DNA from: Novosphingobium sp. PP1Y
GTDB lineage: Bacteria; Pseudomonadota; Alphaproteobacteria; Sphingomonadales; Sphingomonadaceae
Length of the DNA: 64,000 nt
Direction of reading: 5' to 3'
Assembly: GCF_000253255.1 (NCBI RefSeq)
Contig: NC_015583.1
Span: forward strand, 744,001 to 808,000
Notes under the pieces: model-generated
What the model was told of the DNA's origin: nothing
What the model saw: only the letters and a program-made list of their open reading frames with translations
Databases searched by the model: none
Program-made: the position numbers and the translations under genes
Shown: one piece after another, positions 18,135 to 26,680 of the stretch
Numbering within the stretch: the first letter of the stretch is position 1
Layout: each line of letters begins with the position of its first letter

Positions 18135-19586
18135 TTGGAAACCAAACGCCTGGGCTGGGGTACCCGCCTTTCCTTCATGGCTTGCGCCATGCCGGAGCTC
18201 ATCAAGAGCTTCGCCTGGGATGCCTTCGTCCTGTTTTTCTACAGTCAGGTCGTAGGGCTTGGCGGCTTCGCCATCGGCGCGGCGCTTGCCGTAATTCTGG
18301 TCTTCGACGCTCTGGTCGATCCCTATATCGGCGCCTTGTCAGACCGGATGGACAAGGCTCCTCTAGGTCGCCGTCACACACTCATGGTCGCGGCGATCCT
18401 GCCATACGCATTCGGCATTGCCATGGTGTTCAATCCGCCGGGCGGCATGTCGCAGTTGCAGATATTCGCCTGGCTGCTTTCGACCGGCCTGCTGGCGCGC
18501 GTGGGCATCTCGTTCTGGACCGTTCCCGCCTATGCGATGGGCGGTGAACTGACCCGCGACACGGCCGAACGCAACATCATCTCGGTCATGCGCAACATGG
18601 GCAACCAGTTGGCGGTGCTGACGGTTCCTTGGGTCGCATTCGCGGTCTTTTTCGTGCCGTCCGCCGAGTACGCCAAGCCACAACTCAATCCCGAGCCTTA
18701 TCCTGGCTTCGGCCTTTTCGTCTCATTGCTTGGCGCGGCGCTGATGATCGTCGGATTGCTCGGTACGCGTGCCCGGATGCGCGAGGTCGAGGCGGAAGAC
18801 CGCGAACTCGTTCGCGACACCAGCATCGAGACAGTGCCGCAATTGCTGCGCCGGCTCATGGCCGCAATTCGCACGACGCCCAATGTCGGGCGGCTGCTCA
18901 TGGTGACGCTCCTTGTGCTGTTCACCAATTCGGTCGTGAACCAGTTGACGCTGCATCTTTCGACATATTTCTGGCTGCTCGACCCCGGAGCCACCCAGCG
19001 TCTGCTGATTGCGGGCGTGCTCGGCTCGATCACTGCGATGTTCCTAGCGCCAGCCTGGATGAAGCTGGTCGGCACCCGCTTTGCGATGGTGAGCGGGCTC
19101 GTCGCCTTCTTCGTGGTACAGGCCGCCGCCGTGCTGCTGCCGCTGCTTGGCCTCTCACCGCCGCCAGCCAGTGTGGCGATCGGCACGTTCGTCTTCATTT
19201 TCCGGGTGCTGGGCGGGCTGGCCTACGGTCTTTATGTTGTTCCGTTCAACACGATGTCCTACGATGTCGGGGACGAGCACGAGGCGAACACGGGGCTGCC
19301 GCAGCAAGGGTTGGTCGCCAGCTTCATGTTCATCGGTTTGCAGGTCGGCAGCGGCATGGTCGCTCTGCTCGCCGGTTCGTTTCTCGGGATTATCGACTTT
19401 CCGGCCGGGCTTCCCGTGGAGCAGGTCCCGCCGGGCAAGGTCGAGGCACTTGCCTGGTTCGTGACGGGACTGATCGTCGTTGCCGGCGGCCTGATGGCAT
19501 GGCTGGTCGGCCGGTTCGACATTTCCGCGGAGAAGCAGGCGGCCATCCGCGCGAAACTCGCCGAACTGCGCGCCGTGCGCGAGTAA
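18135..19586 (+). CDS. GPH-family MFS symporter 2
   Basis: 483 residues, start at TTG 18135 preceded by GGGAGAGGGA; the next in-frame ATG (18177) would remove the conserved LGWGTRLSF start. Family marks: FDALVDPYIGALSDRMDKAPLGRRH (loop 2-3), and the YDVGDEHEANTGLPQQG segment near the C end in the position of the second GPH signature. About 12 membrane spans. It closes the co-directional run from TonB receptor 2 and would carry the glycoside from periplasm to cytosol for the deglycosidase and GH3. Substrate unproven. Confidence 0.87.
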   Translation: METKRLGWGTRLSFMACAMPELIKSFAWDAFVLFFYSQVVGLGGFAIGAALAVILVFDALVDPYIGALSDRMDKAPLGRRHTLMVAAILPYAFGIAMVFNPPGGMSQLQIFAWLLSTGLLARVGISFWTVPAYAMGGELTRDTAERNIISVMRNMGNQLAVLTVPWVAFAVFFVPSAEYAKPQLNPEPYPGFGLFVSLLGAALMIVGLLGTRARMREVEAEDRELVRDTSIETVPQLLRRLMAAIRTTPNVGRLLMVTLLVLFTNSVVNQLTLHLSTYFWLLDPGATQRLLIAGVLGSITAMFLAPAWMKLVGTRFAMVSGLVAFFVVQAAAVLLPLLGLSPPPASVAIGTFVFIFRVLGGLAYGLYVVPFNTMSYDVGDEHEANTGLPQQGLVASFMFIGLQVGSGMVALLAGSFLGIIDFPAGLPVEQVPPGKVEALAWFVTGLIVVAGGLMAWLVGRFDISAEKQAAIRAKLAELRAVRE

Positions 19587-19627
19587 TCCCGGGCCTCGAC
19601 CAGAACCCGGGATGCCTCTACAATCGG

Positions 19628-20176
19628 TCAGCTGTAGTCGCTGAATGCGGCGCCCGCGCCGTAGAAACGGACGGTGCCATCGCCATCGGCCGCTTGTATG
19701 CCCACGCTCAGCTGCAGCCCGAAGCGCAGCGGTAGGGGCTGTTCCATGGCGATCCGGGTCAATCGCCGCGCTACCTTGGGATAGTATTCGCGCCATAGCT
19801 CGGGCGGGTCGAACGGAACGTTCTCAAAAGGCGGCTCATTGCCGATCTCGGTCAGCGGAATGCGCTCCATCCCTCCATGTTGCAGCACGATCCAGTTGAT
19901 TTGTGCAGCGTCCATCACTTCCCACATGAGCATCACGGCATCGAGCGCACGCTGGACGCCATTGGCCTCGGTCGGCGTCGGGAGCGGGAAATGGAACCAG
20001 ACGTTCTTGCCCGCCCTTATGCGGAAGCTGGAGAAGAAACCGCGGTGAAAGCCGTGGCCTTGCGACCAGGGAGCGTCGTCGATCGCAGCGATGTAGTCGC
20101 TGCCGCGCTCCTGCAGCACGACCGCGGCGGAGGGCAGCCAGACAGTCGACGTGTTGCGCCGGTTCAGCCCCACCAC
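19628..20176 (-). CDS. Unrecognised protein coupled to a thioredoxin-like gene
   Basis: 182 residues if it starts at GTG 20176, chosen because GGAAGGAGGG (20195-20186) is spaced correctly; the longer GTG start at 20197 would swallow that ribosome site. It overlaps the stop of the upstream gene by about a dozen bases, so translation is coupled. No signal peptide or membrane span. It is rich in aromatic residues (HGFHRGFFSSF, WFHFPLPTPTEANG) and Pro-rich turns, giving the look of an all-beta protein. I do not recognise the family. It shares an operator-bearing promoter with the thioredoxin-like gene and so belongs to the locus regulon. Confidence 0.6.
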   Translation of the reverse strand: MVGLNRRNTSTVWLPSAAVVLQERGSDYIAAIDDAPWSQGHGFHRGFFSSFRIRAGKNVWFHFPLPTPTEANGVQRALDAVMLMWEVMDAAQINWIVLQHGGMERIPLTEIGNEPPFENVPFDPPELWREYYPKVARRLTRIAMEQPLPLRFGLQLSVGIQAADGDGTVRFYGAGAAFSDYS

Positions 20177-20775
20177 GGATCCTTGCCCTCCTTCCACTTG
20201 ATCGAGCAGCCGGCGCTGGGATGGTGGGGTTCTGGAACCGCCTGTCCGGCCAGCACCGCATTCACTGCCCGGCGCATGTCCTCACCGGTCACCGGAAGGT
20301 CGGTCCTGAGCGGGGGGAGACCGGGCACCGGCGGGCGGTTTATCTTCGGCCTGCTGGCGTCGAACTGCCCGTTGTAAACAAGCTTGCGCTCCCCGTTGTA
20401 GAGGAAGAAGTCGGGCGTGCAGATGGCGCCGTAGGCAAGCGCGACGTCCTGGCTTTCGTCGTGGAGGTAGGGGAAGGGGAGGTCTCTTTCCTGAGCGAAG
20501 AGGCGCATGTGCGCATAATCGTCCTCGGGAAATTCGCCTGGATCGTTCGACGAGATCGCCACCACCTGAAGCCCTTTCGGCTCGTATTCGCGGGCGAATG
20601 CGGCCAGCTCGTCGATCACATGCAGCACGAAAGGGCAATGGTTGCAGATGAATGCAACCAACAGGGCAGGCTTCTCTACGAATTCAGCCAGAGTTCTGCG
20701 GTTACCGAGAGTATCCGGAAGATCGAAATCCGGCGCGGCTTCGCCCTCCGCGACTTGTCGTGACATTCGCAACAT
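20164..20775 (-). CDS. Thioredoxin/AhpC-like redox protein
   Basis: 203 residues, ATG with GGGAGAG upstream. A peroxiredoxin-like thioredoxin fold: APDFDLPDTLGNRRTL, the active-site pair in FICNHCPFV (C-x2-C), LQVVAISSNDP, and the cis-Pro region GAICTPDFFLYNG. This matches the small cytosolic thioredoxin-family group that carries CNHCP. No signal peptide. First gene of a two-gene operon; its promoter (TTGCGT, 17 bases, TATAAG) overlaps an operator-like repeat. It may protect or reduce a partner enzyme of the pathway (inference). Confidence 0.85.
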   Translation of the reverse strand: MLRMSRQVAEGEAAPDFDLPDTLGNRRTLAEFVEKPALLVAFICNHCPFVLHVIDELAAFAREYEPKGLQVVAISSNDPGEFPEDDYAHMRLFAQERDLPFPYLHDESQDVALAYGAICTPDFFLYNGERKLVYNGQFDASRPKINRPPVPGLPPLRTDLPVTGEDMRRAVNAVLAGQAVPEPHHPSAGCSIKWKEGKDPWWG

Positions 20776-20792
20776 AGCAGAACTCTCCCTAT

Positions 20793-20814
20793 AAATATAA
20801 TTATGATTCTTATA
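20793..20814 (-). promoter_or_regulatory. Candidate operator (site 5)
   Basis: AAATATAA (20793-20800), TTATGA, TTCTTATA (20807-20814): two and one mismatches from consensus. It sits 18 bases upstream of the thioredoxin-like start and just downstream of its -10. Confidence 0.45.
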
Positions 20815-20829
20815 GTAATATCTGCCTCG

Positions 20830-21285
20830 GCACGCAAGACCACACGCAGCACTTGGCGCAACGGCGCGCGGCGGCTTTGCGAAGGATAGGGATGGGCTTG
20901 AGAAGGTTCCCTACTTCCGCGTGGACGAAGCTTTCGAACGGGTATTCGATACGGTCCTGAAACTTGGCAGCTTCGTCATCGTCTCATGCGGGATCTGAGG
21001 CACGAGCTGGACTTGCCGTTCAAACCCAAACGTCTCGCGTGGGCTCTCCGACTGATCGAGAACCTAGGTTAGCGCGGGTCCTACGGTTACCAAAAGACGA
21101 GCGGGAAGACGCGTTTTTGCCGACCCGCCATTACCCGGCGCGATGTGCCTGAAGAATGACGAACGCCCATCATGGCGCGCTGGGACGGATCGCCGAAATT
21201 CGCCGATCCCCATGATCGTTTCCGGTCGTTGAAATCAGGTCCGAAGGCCCGGAAAGCTGCGGCCATTCATGCCGCCTGCAGCAAA
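20830..21285. other. Gap with possible degenerate coding remnants
   Basis: No intact gene. Two short plus-strand stretches read like coding fragments, one around 20920-21003 (FERVFDTVLKLGSFVI) and one from ATG 20986 to 21072 ending ALRLIENLG, in different frames. They may be decay products of a gene; I cannot name it. The region borders the duplicated TetR pseudogene. Confidence 0.3.
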
Positions 21286-21971
21286 TTACAATTCGGCAGT
21301 GAGGTAAGCGAGGCACATGTTGCCGAGTTCGGTTTTGAGCTCGTTCCAGTCCTGCTGGTGCACGGCTTCGCCTGTGGATCCGAGGCTGAGTTGCCTTGCG
21401 AGCGTGGCGAAGATGATCTGGTAGGCGGCGTTGGCCTTCTTCTGGCAGTCGTTGCCGCTGAACTCCCGCGATATTCGAGCATGGCCTCGATGCAGATTGC
21501 TGCGGCGCGGTTGGCGCTGGCGCGGCCCGGTTCGGAGACGAGGGGGTCGAAGGAGGCGCGCTGCATGCTCAGGCGCAGGAGCGGGGCATGCTTCTTGAGC
21601 AGTTCGGCAAAGCCCTCGACGAACCGGGGCACGAAAGTGGTGAGCGAGGTGGCGCCGGCGCGCACCTTCTCGATCATCGCGTCCTCGTCGAGCGCCATCT
21701 TGGCCAGGTGGTTGCCGATGACGGCGCGCACGAGGTTTTCCTTGCTCTCGAAGCGCAGGTAGATCGACCCGATCGAGACGTTGCCGCTCTGGCTGACGTC
21801 CTGGAGGGTGAAGTCCTCGCTGCCGCGCGCGAGCATGAGCTTTTCGGCGGCGACGAGCATGCGCTCCAGGGAGGCCTTGCTGCGGCCCTGGAGCGGCGTC
21901 TTGCTGACCGTATCGACGCTCAGCGTGGCCCCGGCATCCCTTGCTTTTGCTTTTCTTGGCATAGGTTTCAT
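21286..21971 (-). pseudogene. TetR-family regulator, frameshifted copy
   Basis: Nearly identical to the intact TetR gene at 35593-36279. The helix-turn-helix (LQDVSQSGNVSIGSIYLRF) is intact, but around 21464-21467 one base is missing relative to the other copy (AACTCCCGCG versus AACTCGGCGCG). After residue about 170 the frame shifts and reads nonsense (GSSAATTARRRPTPPTR) to a stop at 21267. The original frame would have ended CLAYLTAEL at 21286. The lost part is the ligand/dimer domain, so the product should be inactive or a DNA-binding fragment only. Start ATG 21971 is the same as in the intact copy. Confidence 0.85.
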
Positions 21972-22058
21972 CTGGAGCCCGTTTGAAAAGGAAACGTCAA
22001 TTCTATTTAATCGTCCCGCCCCCGGTCGCTGGGTCATGATGGGCCCTGCAGGAAGGGC
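21286..22058. repeat. Direct repeat, left copy (TetR gene plus upstream region)
   Basis: About 770 bp matching 35593-36365 with only scattered substitutions and small indels. Homology stops abruptly at the CCCTGCAGGAAGGGC segment (22044-22058), close to the stop of the MFS gene here and of the GMC gene at the other copy. At the other end it fades around the stop codon. Confidence 0.85.
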
Positions 22059-22077
22059 CCGTCCACGAGGATAAGGC

Positions 22078-23298
22078 TCAGGCAGGCTCGGGGCGGCGGG
22101 CAAGGCCGGTGACGAGCAGCGCGAGAATGCCGACCATCACCGCCAGCGCCAGGCCTCCGGCAAGCAGGAAGGCTCCCTGCATCGTGCCGGCGGCGAGGTT
22201 GAACTTGTGCACGAACCAGGGCGAGGCGAACTGGCCGAAGAAGAAGGCGCCGGTCCAGATGCCCATGCCGGTGCCGCGGTGCTCGAAGGGAAAGCGGGTC
22301 TGGGCCCAGGCGATGAGCGTGGGAATGGTCATGCCCGCACCGGTCTGCTGGATGGCCAGGCCCACGACCATCTCGGTGGGCGTGCGCGCAAGGCCGATGA
22401 TGGTCAGGCCCGAGCCGAGAATGAACAGGAAAGTGCCCAGCTGCACGGCATTGGCGCGCGAGGCGAGGACGCGGAAGATCACCGCGCCGAGCATGACGAA
22501 GAGGCTGGGCAGGAAGGTGATCTTGCTGACCGCGGCCGGGTCGTTCACGCCGACCTCGCCAAAGGCGATACTGCCGTTGACGATGAAGACGTAGTAGAGC
22601 GCGGCCGAGAAGAAGGTCATCGCCGCCACTGCCAGGGCATGGCCAAGCGGGAAGGGGCGGCGCGGCTCGCCGGCGAGGGGCCGGGCCGTCTCGCCGGCGT
22701 CCTGGCCTGCGCGCCTGGGCTCGTAGAGGCAGGCGAGCATCGCGAAGTAGATCGGGAAGGCGACGAGATAGACCAGGAAGCCGCCGTTCCAGCGCACCGA
22801 GGCGACAAGGCCGGACATGAGGATGACGCCCGAGGCGAGGAAGGGCCCGGCGAGGCCTTGCAGGAAAAGCCAGTTGTGGCGGCCTTGCTCGTCCCAGTAG
22901 TCGGCGATGAGGGTGTTGACGATGGTGAGGATGCCCGCCTCGCACACGCCCAGCGCCAGGCGCGAGGCGAAGATGTGGTCGAGATCGTCGAGAAAGAACG
23001 GGGCCGTGCCGAACACGCCGTAGAAGAACGTGCACAGAAGCAGCAGCCGGCGCCGTCCGAAGCGGTCGACGAAGAAGCCGGCAAAGGGCGCAAGGATGGC
23101 AATGGTCAGGCCCGGAGCGGTGACCATCAGCGGGACCTTGGTGGCGGCATCGGGATCGGTACGGAAATGCTGGATCATCGCTGCGACGATCGGGAACATC
23201 GAGACGATCGCGAAGATCGGCAGGAAGCCGGCAGCGACCAGGGTGATTCCCTGGGGCTTCATCGTGAGATTGCTGAAAAAGCGGCGTATCGGTGTCAT
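22078..23298 (-). CDS. MFS transporter (unassigned substrate)
   Basis: 406 residues from ATG 23298 (GTGGGAGTGGA upstream). Twelve-span MFS layout with loop 2-3 motif GFFVDRFGRRR, the helix-5 region GLAGPFLASGVILMSG and a central cytoplasmic loop rich in Arg/Pro (EPRRAGQDAGETARP). Not GPH-type; it looks like the general drug/metabolite carriers of sphingomonads. An operator-like repeat (23332-23354) just upstream ties it to the locus regulon, so it may take up or export an aglycone product. The left TetR copy follows directly downstream on the same strand. Confidence 0.82.
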   Translation of the reverse strand: MTPIRRFFSNLTMKPQGITLVAAGFLPIFAIVSMFPIVAAMIQHFRTDPDAATKVPLMVTAPGLTIAILAPFAGFFVDRFGRRRLLLLCTFFYGVFGTAPFFLDDLDHIFASRLALGVCEAGILTIVNTLIADYWDEQGRHNWLFLQGLAGPFLASGVILMSGLVASVRWNGGFLVYLVAFPIYFAMLACLYEPRRAGQDAGETARPLAGEPRRPFPLGHALAVAAMTFFSAALYYVFIVNGSIAFGEVGVNDPAAVSKITFLPSLFVMLGAVIFRVLASRANAVQLGTFLFILGSGLTIIGLARTPTEMVVGLAIQQTGAGMTIPTLIAWAQTRFPFEHRGTGMGIWTGAFFFGQFASPWFVHKFNLAAGTMQGAFLLAGGLALAVMVGILALLVTGLARRPEPA

Positions 23299-23331
23299 TC
23301 CACTCCCACCTCGAGCCCTTGCGGCCACGCG

Positions 23332-23354
23332 TATTAGAATTCGAATTTCTATCG
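23332..23354 (-). promoter_or_regulatory. Candidate operator (site 6, 7-base spacer)
   Basis: TATTAGAA (23332-23339), 7-base spacer, TTCTATCG (23347-23354). The left arm is perfect; the spacer is one base longer than in the other sites. It lies 34 bases before the MFS start. Confidence 0.42.
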
Positions 23355-23533
23355 GCTAAAGCCCTTCCGCCCATCGGTCAATCCAGTTCGAACACCACCG
23401 ATGGGCTGAAGGAGGCCCGGCAGGAAGGCTCGTGCCCAAGGTGCCGCAGGCCCGCGCGACCTGATGAGCGGTCGCAATGCCGGGCTCTTATCGCCCTGGC
23501 TCAGGTGACGCATTGCCAGAGCTTCAGTCCGCT

Positions 23534-24907
23534 TCACTGGCCCAGCTTTAATGCGTCGATTGTGAACTTGGCACCGAAAATCAGTGCGTCCTTCGTCGAA
23601 CTGCCACGAAATGGATCGCCGGTCCGATCCGGGTTATGAATGTACTGGATATTGGGCGACAGGCGGATCGCCGGTCCGATCTGCGCGCTGTAGGACAGCT
23701 CCATCATTACCTGATGGCGAGAGACGTTTCCGCTGCCGTCGCCGGCCCGATCGGCGGCCCGCATGCGTTGCATCGCCAGGTTGCTGAAGCGCTGGTCGCT
23801 GATCATGAAGCCCACGCTGTCCTCGTCGCGCCCCGGGAAAGTGCCGGTCTGGACCAGGCCAAGATCGAAGAAGCGGCTTTCCTCCACGCGGCCGGAAAGG
23901 TTGGTCATGGCAACGCCGTAAATGCTCAGTCCGCGCTTCGATGCCGGATCGGGGCGGGTAAGTTTCTGCTCGAAACGGAAATAGAGGCCCGAGCGGCCAT
24001 TGTGGACCTGAGCCGGTCGGCCGCTGAGGATGGCAATGCCGCCTGTGTCGTCGCGCAGCGGGTCGTCGTAGTCGCCCCTGTCGACCCAGCCGCCGAGAAT
24101 GTAACGGAACGGCAACCGCGCCGCCTCGCCGCTTTCGTAGCTCAGTTCCCAGGGAACGATGACGCCGGTTGCCTTGCCGATACCGAAATCGGTTCCGTGG
24201 TCGCTTGCCTGCTTGCGGTCGGGGTTCACTTCATAGGCCCCGACATGGGCGTAGATATGGTCCGCCAGCTGCGCCTTGGCATGGATCATCCAGCTCGACG
24301 CCGGGAAATAAGTGAAATTGCTGTTCTTGAAAACGAATGTCGGATTTCCGCAGCCCGAGTTTCCCTGGAATTGACAGTAAAGCGGCGAATTGAGGAAATG
24401 GATGTTCGCCTGGCTGCGGCCAGCCTCGACCACGAGGCGATCGCCGAACAGGTGCTGTTCCCAGGTCAGGATCGCGAGATGGGTGTTCTGGGTGCCCCAG
24501 ATCTCCTGCACCGAAGTATTGTTTCCGATCGCAAGCGCCGACAGGCTTTTGCCATGACGATTGGTCACGGCAACATGGAGCGTGCCGCCGTCGATCCCGG
24601 CGATGCGGTCCATGTCCAAATCGACCCCGGCATAGACCTGCCCGGCGTACGCGGCATCCTTGCGCAGGCCCCCGCTGACATTGGCCGCCGCTTCGCCGGT
24701 ATAGTTGAGCGTCAGGGTGATGCCTTGATCGGCGAGCGGCTGGAAGGACTGCGGTTGCTGCGCAGGAGGGCGCGCGGAGGGCGCTGTGTTGTCCAGCTCC
24801 CCTTCGTCCTGCGATTGTGCCCGGGCGGCCAGCGGTGCGGTTGCGATGGACAAGGCGAGGGCGGCTGCGCCTGCCAGGGCAGCGCACTTGGTTGGTAGCG
24901 GGGGCAT
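23534..24907 (-). CDS. oprB: OprB-type carbohydrate-selective porin
   Basis: 457 residues from ATG 24907, preferred over 24955 because AAGGAAT stands just upstream and the signal peptide (AALAGAAALALSIATAPLAARA) begins near it. The mature protein opens with a disordered Pro/Gln segment, then GITLTLNYTGEAAANVSGG, YAGQVYAGVDLD, TWEQHLFGDRLVVEAGRSQANIHF and a C-terminal strand ending ALKLGQ. These are the OprB landmarks (16-strand sugar porin). Its place right behind fruA indicates that it lets fructose, or a similar sugar, across the outer membrane for the PTS. Confidence 0.85.
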   Translation of the reverse strand: MPPLPTKCAALAGAAALALSIATAPLAARAQSQDEGELDNTAPSARPPAQQPQSFQPLADQGITLTLNYTGEAAANVSGGLRKDAAYAGQVYAGVDLDMDRIAGIDGGTLHVAVTNRHGKSLSALAIGNNTSVQEIWGTQNTHLAILTWEQHLFGDRLVVEAGRSQANIHFLNSPLYCQFQGNSGCGNPTFVFKNSNFTYFPASSWMIHAKAQLADHIYAHVGAYEVNPDRKQASDHGTDFGIGKATGVIVPWELSYESGEAARLPFRYILGGWVDRGDYDDPLRDDTGGIAILSGRPAQVHNGRSGLYFRFEQKLTRPDPASKRGLSIYGVAMTNLSGRVEESRFFDLGLVQTGTFPGRDEDSVGFMISDQRFSNLAMQRMRAADRAGDGSGNVSRHQVMMELSYSAQIGPAIRLSPNIQYIHNPDRTGDPFRGSSTKDALIFGAKFTIDALKLGQ

Positions 24908-24955
24908 GGAGTGATTCCTTGCGGATGTTGCTTTCTTGTTGTTGTCGTAGGCCAT

Positions 24956-26680
24956 TCAAGCCTTGGCCGTTGCCACCGGGGGGCGTTTGAACAGCCCCAC
25001 GAGCACGGCGCTGATCAGCGTTCCGGCAACGATGGCGACCGCGTAAGTCGCAAGGTGGGTGACGGCGCCCGGAATGGGCAGCACGAAGATGCCGCCGTGG
25101 GGGACCTTGAGTTCCACGCCCGCTGCCATCGAGATCGCACCGGCCGTGGCCGAACCGGCCATCAATGAGGGGATAACCCGCAGCGGATCACGCGCAGCGA
25201 AGGGGATCGCGCCCTCGGTGATATAGGCCAGGCCCAGCGCTGCGGCCGCGCCGCCCGCCTCGCGCTCTTCAAGGGTGAAGCGGCTGCGGAACAGACGCGT
25301 CGCCAGCGCAACGGCGAGAGGCGGGGTCATGCCGGCAGCCATCGTTGCGGCCATTGGGGTGTAGACGTTGCTGGCAATCAGGCCGACAGAGAAGGCATAG
25401 GCGGCCTTGTTGACCGGACCGCCCATGTCGAAGGCCGACATCGCGCCCAGGATCATGCCCAGCAGCAATGCACTGGATCCCTGCATCGAACGCAGCCATT
25501 CGGTGAGGAAGGCCAGCACCGCAGCCACGGGCGTGCCGATCGCATAGACCATCAGGAGGCCTGTCAGCAGCGTACCCAGCAGCGGCAGGATCAGGACCGG
25601 CTTGAGCCCCTGCAGGTTCTTGGGCAGGCGGATCAGGCGGTTGAGATATTCGACGCCGTAACCGGCGATGAAGCCCGCGGCGATGCCGCCCAGAAACCCG
25701 GCGCCGATCTGCGCGGCAAGCATCCCGCCCACCATGCCCGGGGCAATGCCGGGACGGTCGGCGATGGAAAAGGCGATGTAGCCGGCAAGTGCCGGAACGA
25801 TGAGAGCGAAGGCACCCTGCGCGCCGATCTGGAACAGCGTGTGCGCCAGCGTGCCCTCGGCCGCATCGGCACTGGCCCCGATGCCGCCGAGGGCAAAGGC
25901 GATGGCAATCAGCAGGCCGCCTGCGACCACAAAGGGAAGCATGAAGGATACGCCGGTCATCAGGTGTTTGTACGGCCCGGCCCGCTCCTTCTGTCCCGCG
26001 GGCGCCTTATCGCCAGTACCAGTGATGGCATCGCCGCCCTGGACTTTCGCTTCGGCCAGGGCCCGCTCGATCAGCTTGGCGCCGCCGGAGATCGCGGGCT
26101 TGGTGCTCGACGCGAAGACGCGCTTGCCGGCGAACCGCGCCCGATCGACTTCGCGGTCGGCGGCGATCATCACGACATCCGCCGCAGCGATTTCCTCGGC
26201 AGTGAGCGGCGTGCCTGCACCCACCGAACCCTGCGTTTCGACGCGGATCGGGTAGCCGAGCTGGCGGGCGCCCTCGGTCAGCCCTTCGGCGGCCATGAAG
26301 GTATGGGCAATGCCGGTCGGGCAGGAGGTGATCGCGACGATGCGCGGGACGGTCGGATCGGTGCCTGCATCGTCGGCTTGCCCGGCATCGTCGAAGACCA
26401 GTGCGGAGGCCGGATCGGCCAACACGGCTTCCAGAGTCATGTGGCGGTCGGCTCGATGGGCAAGCGCTTCGTCGGCTACTTCGTCGGCGACCAGCAGCAG
26501 CCTTGTGCCCGAAATTGCCGTGTCGTCACCGAGTGGATTGAGCACGCCCTGTTCGGTGCGCACTTCGATTTCGATGTCGCGGCCTTCGGTGCGGGCCGCG
26601 AGGCGCAGCGCTTCGCCTGCCAGCACGCCCTGTACGGACGAGGGGCCCGCCTCTACGATTGCGAAGACCTTTTTCATCAT
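24956..26680 (-). CDS. fruA: PTS fructose-specific EIIBC component
   Basis: 574 residues. Degenerate EIIB-prime domain (1-100), active EIIB with phospho-Cys120 in ITSCPTGIAHTFMAAE, a linker rich in Ala/Gly/Lys, then the EIIC membrane domain (about 235-565) with GVSFMLPFVVAGGLL, FDMGGPVNKAAYAF and ITEGAIPFAARDP. It transports fructose across the inner membrane and phosphorylates it at C1. The ATG overlaps the fruK stop (ATGA), so translation is coupled. Third gene of the fru operon. Confidence 0.95.
   Translation of the reverse strand: MMKKVFAIVEAGPSSVQGVLAGEALRLAARTEGRDIEIEVRTEQGVLNPLGDDTAISGTRLLLVADEVADEALAHRADRHMTLEAVLADPASALVFDDAGQADDAGTDPTVPRIVAITSCPTGIAHTFMAAEGLTEGARQLGYPIRVETQGSVGAGTPLTAEEIAAADVVMIAADREVDRARFAGKRVFASSTKPAISGGAKLIERALAEAKVQGGDAITGTGDKAPAGQKERAGPYKHLMTGVSFMLPFVVAGGLLIAIAFALGGIGASADAAEGTLAHTLFQIGAQGAFALIVPALAGYIAFSIADRPGIAPGMVGGMLAAQIGAGFLGGIAAGFIAGYGVEYLNRLIRLPKNLQGLKPVLILPLLGTLLTGLLMVYAIGTPVAAVLAFLTEWLRSMQGSSALLLGMILGAMSAFDMGGPVNKAAYAFSVGLIASNVYTPMAATMAAGMTPPLAVALATRLFRSRFTLEEREAGGAAAALGLAYITEGAIPFAARDPLRVIPSLMAGSATAGAISMAAGVELKVPHGGIFVLPIPGAVTHLATYAVAIVAGTLISAVLVGLFKRPPVATAKA

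Noticed and set aside
22034..23374. 446-codon minus-strand frame overlapping the MFS gene
   Set aside because: Arg/Pro/His-rich translation with no family resemblance; the MFS frame has membrane spans and a ribosome site.
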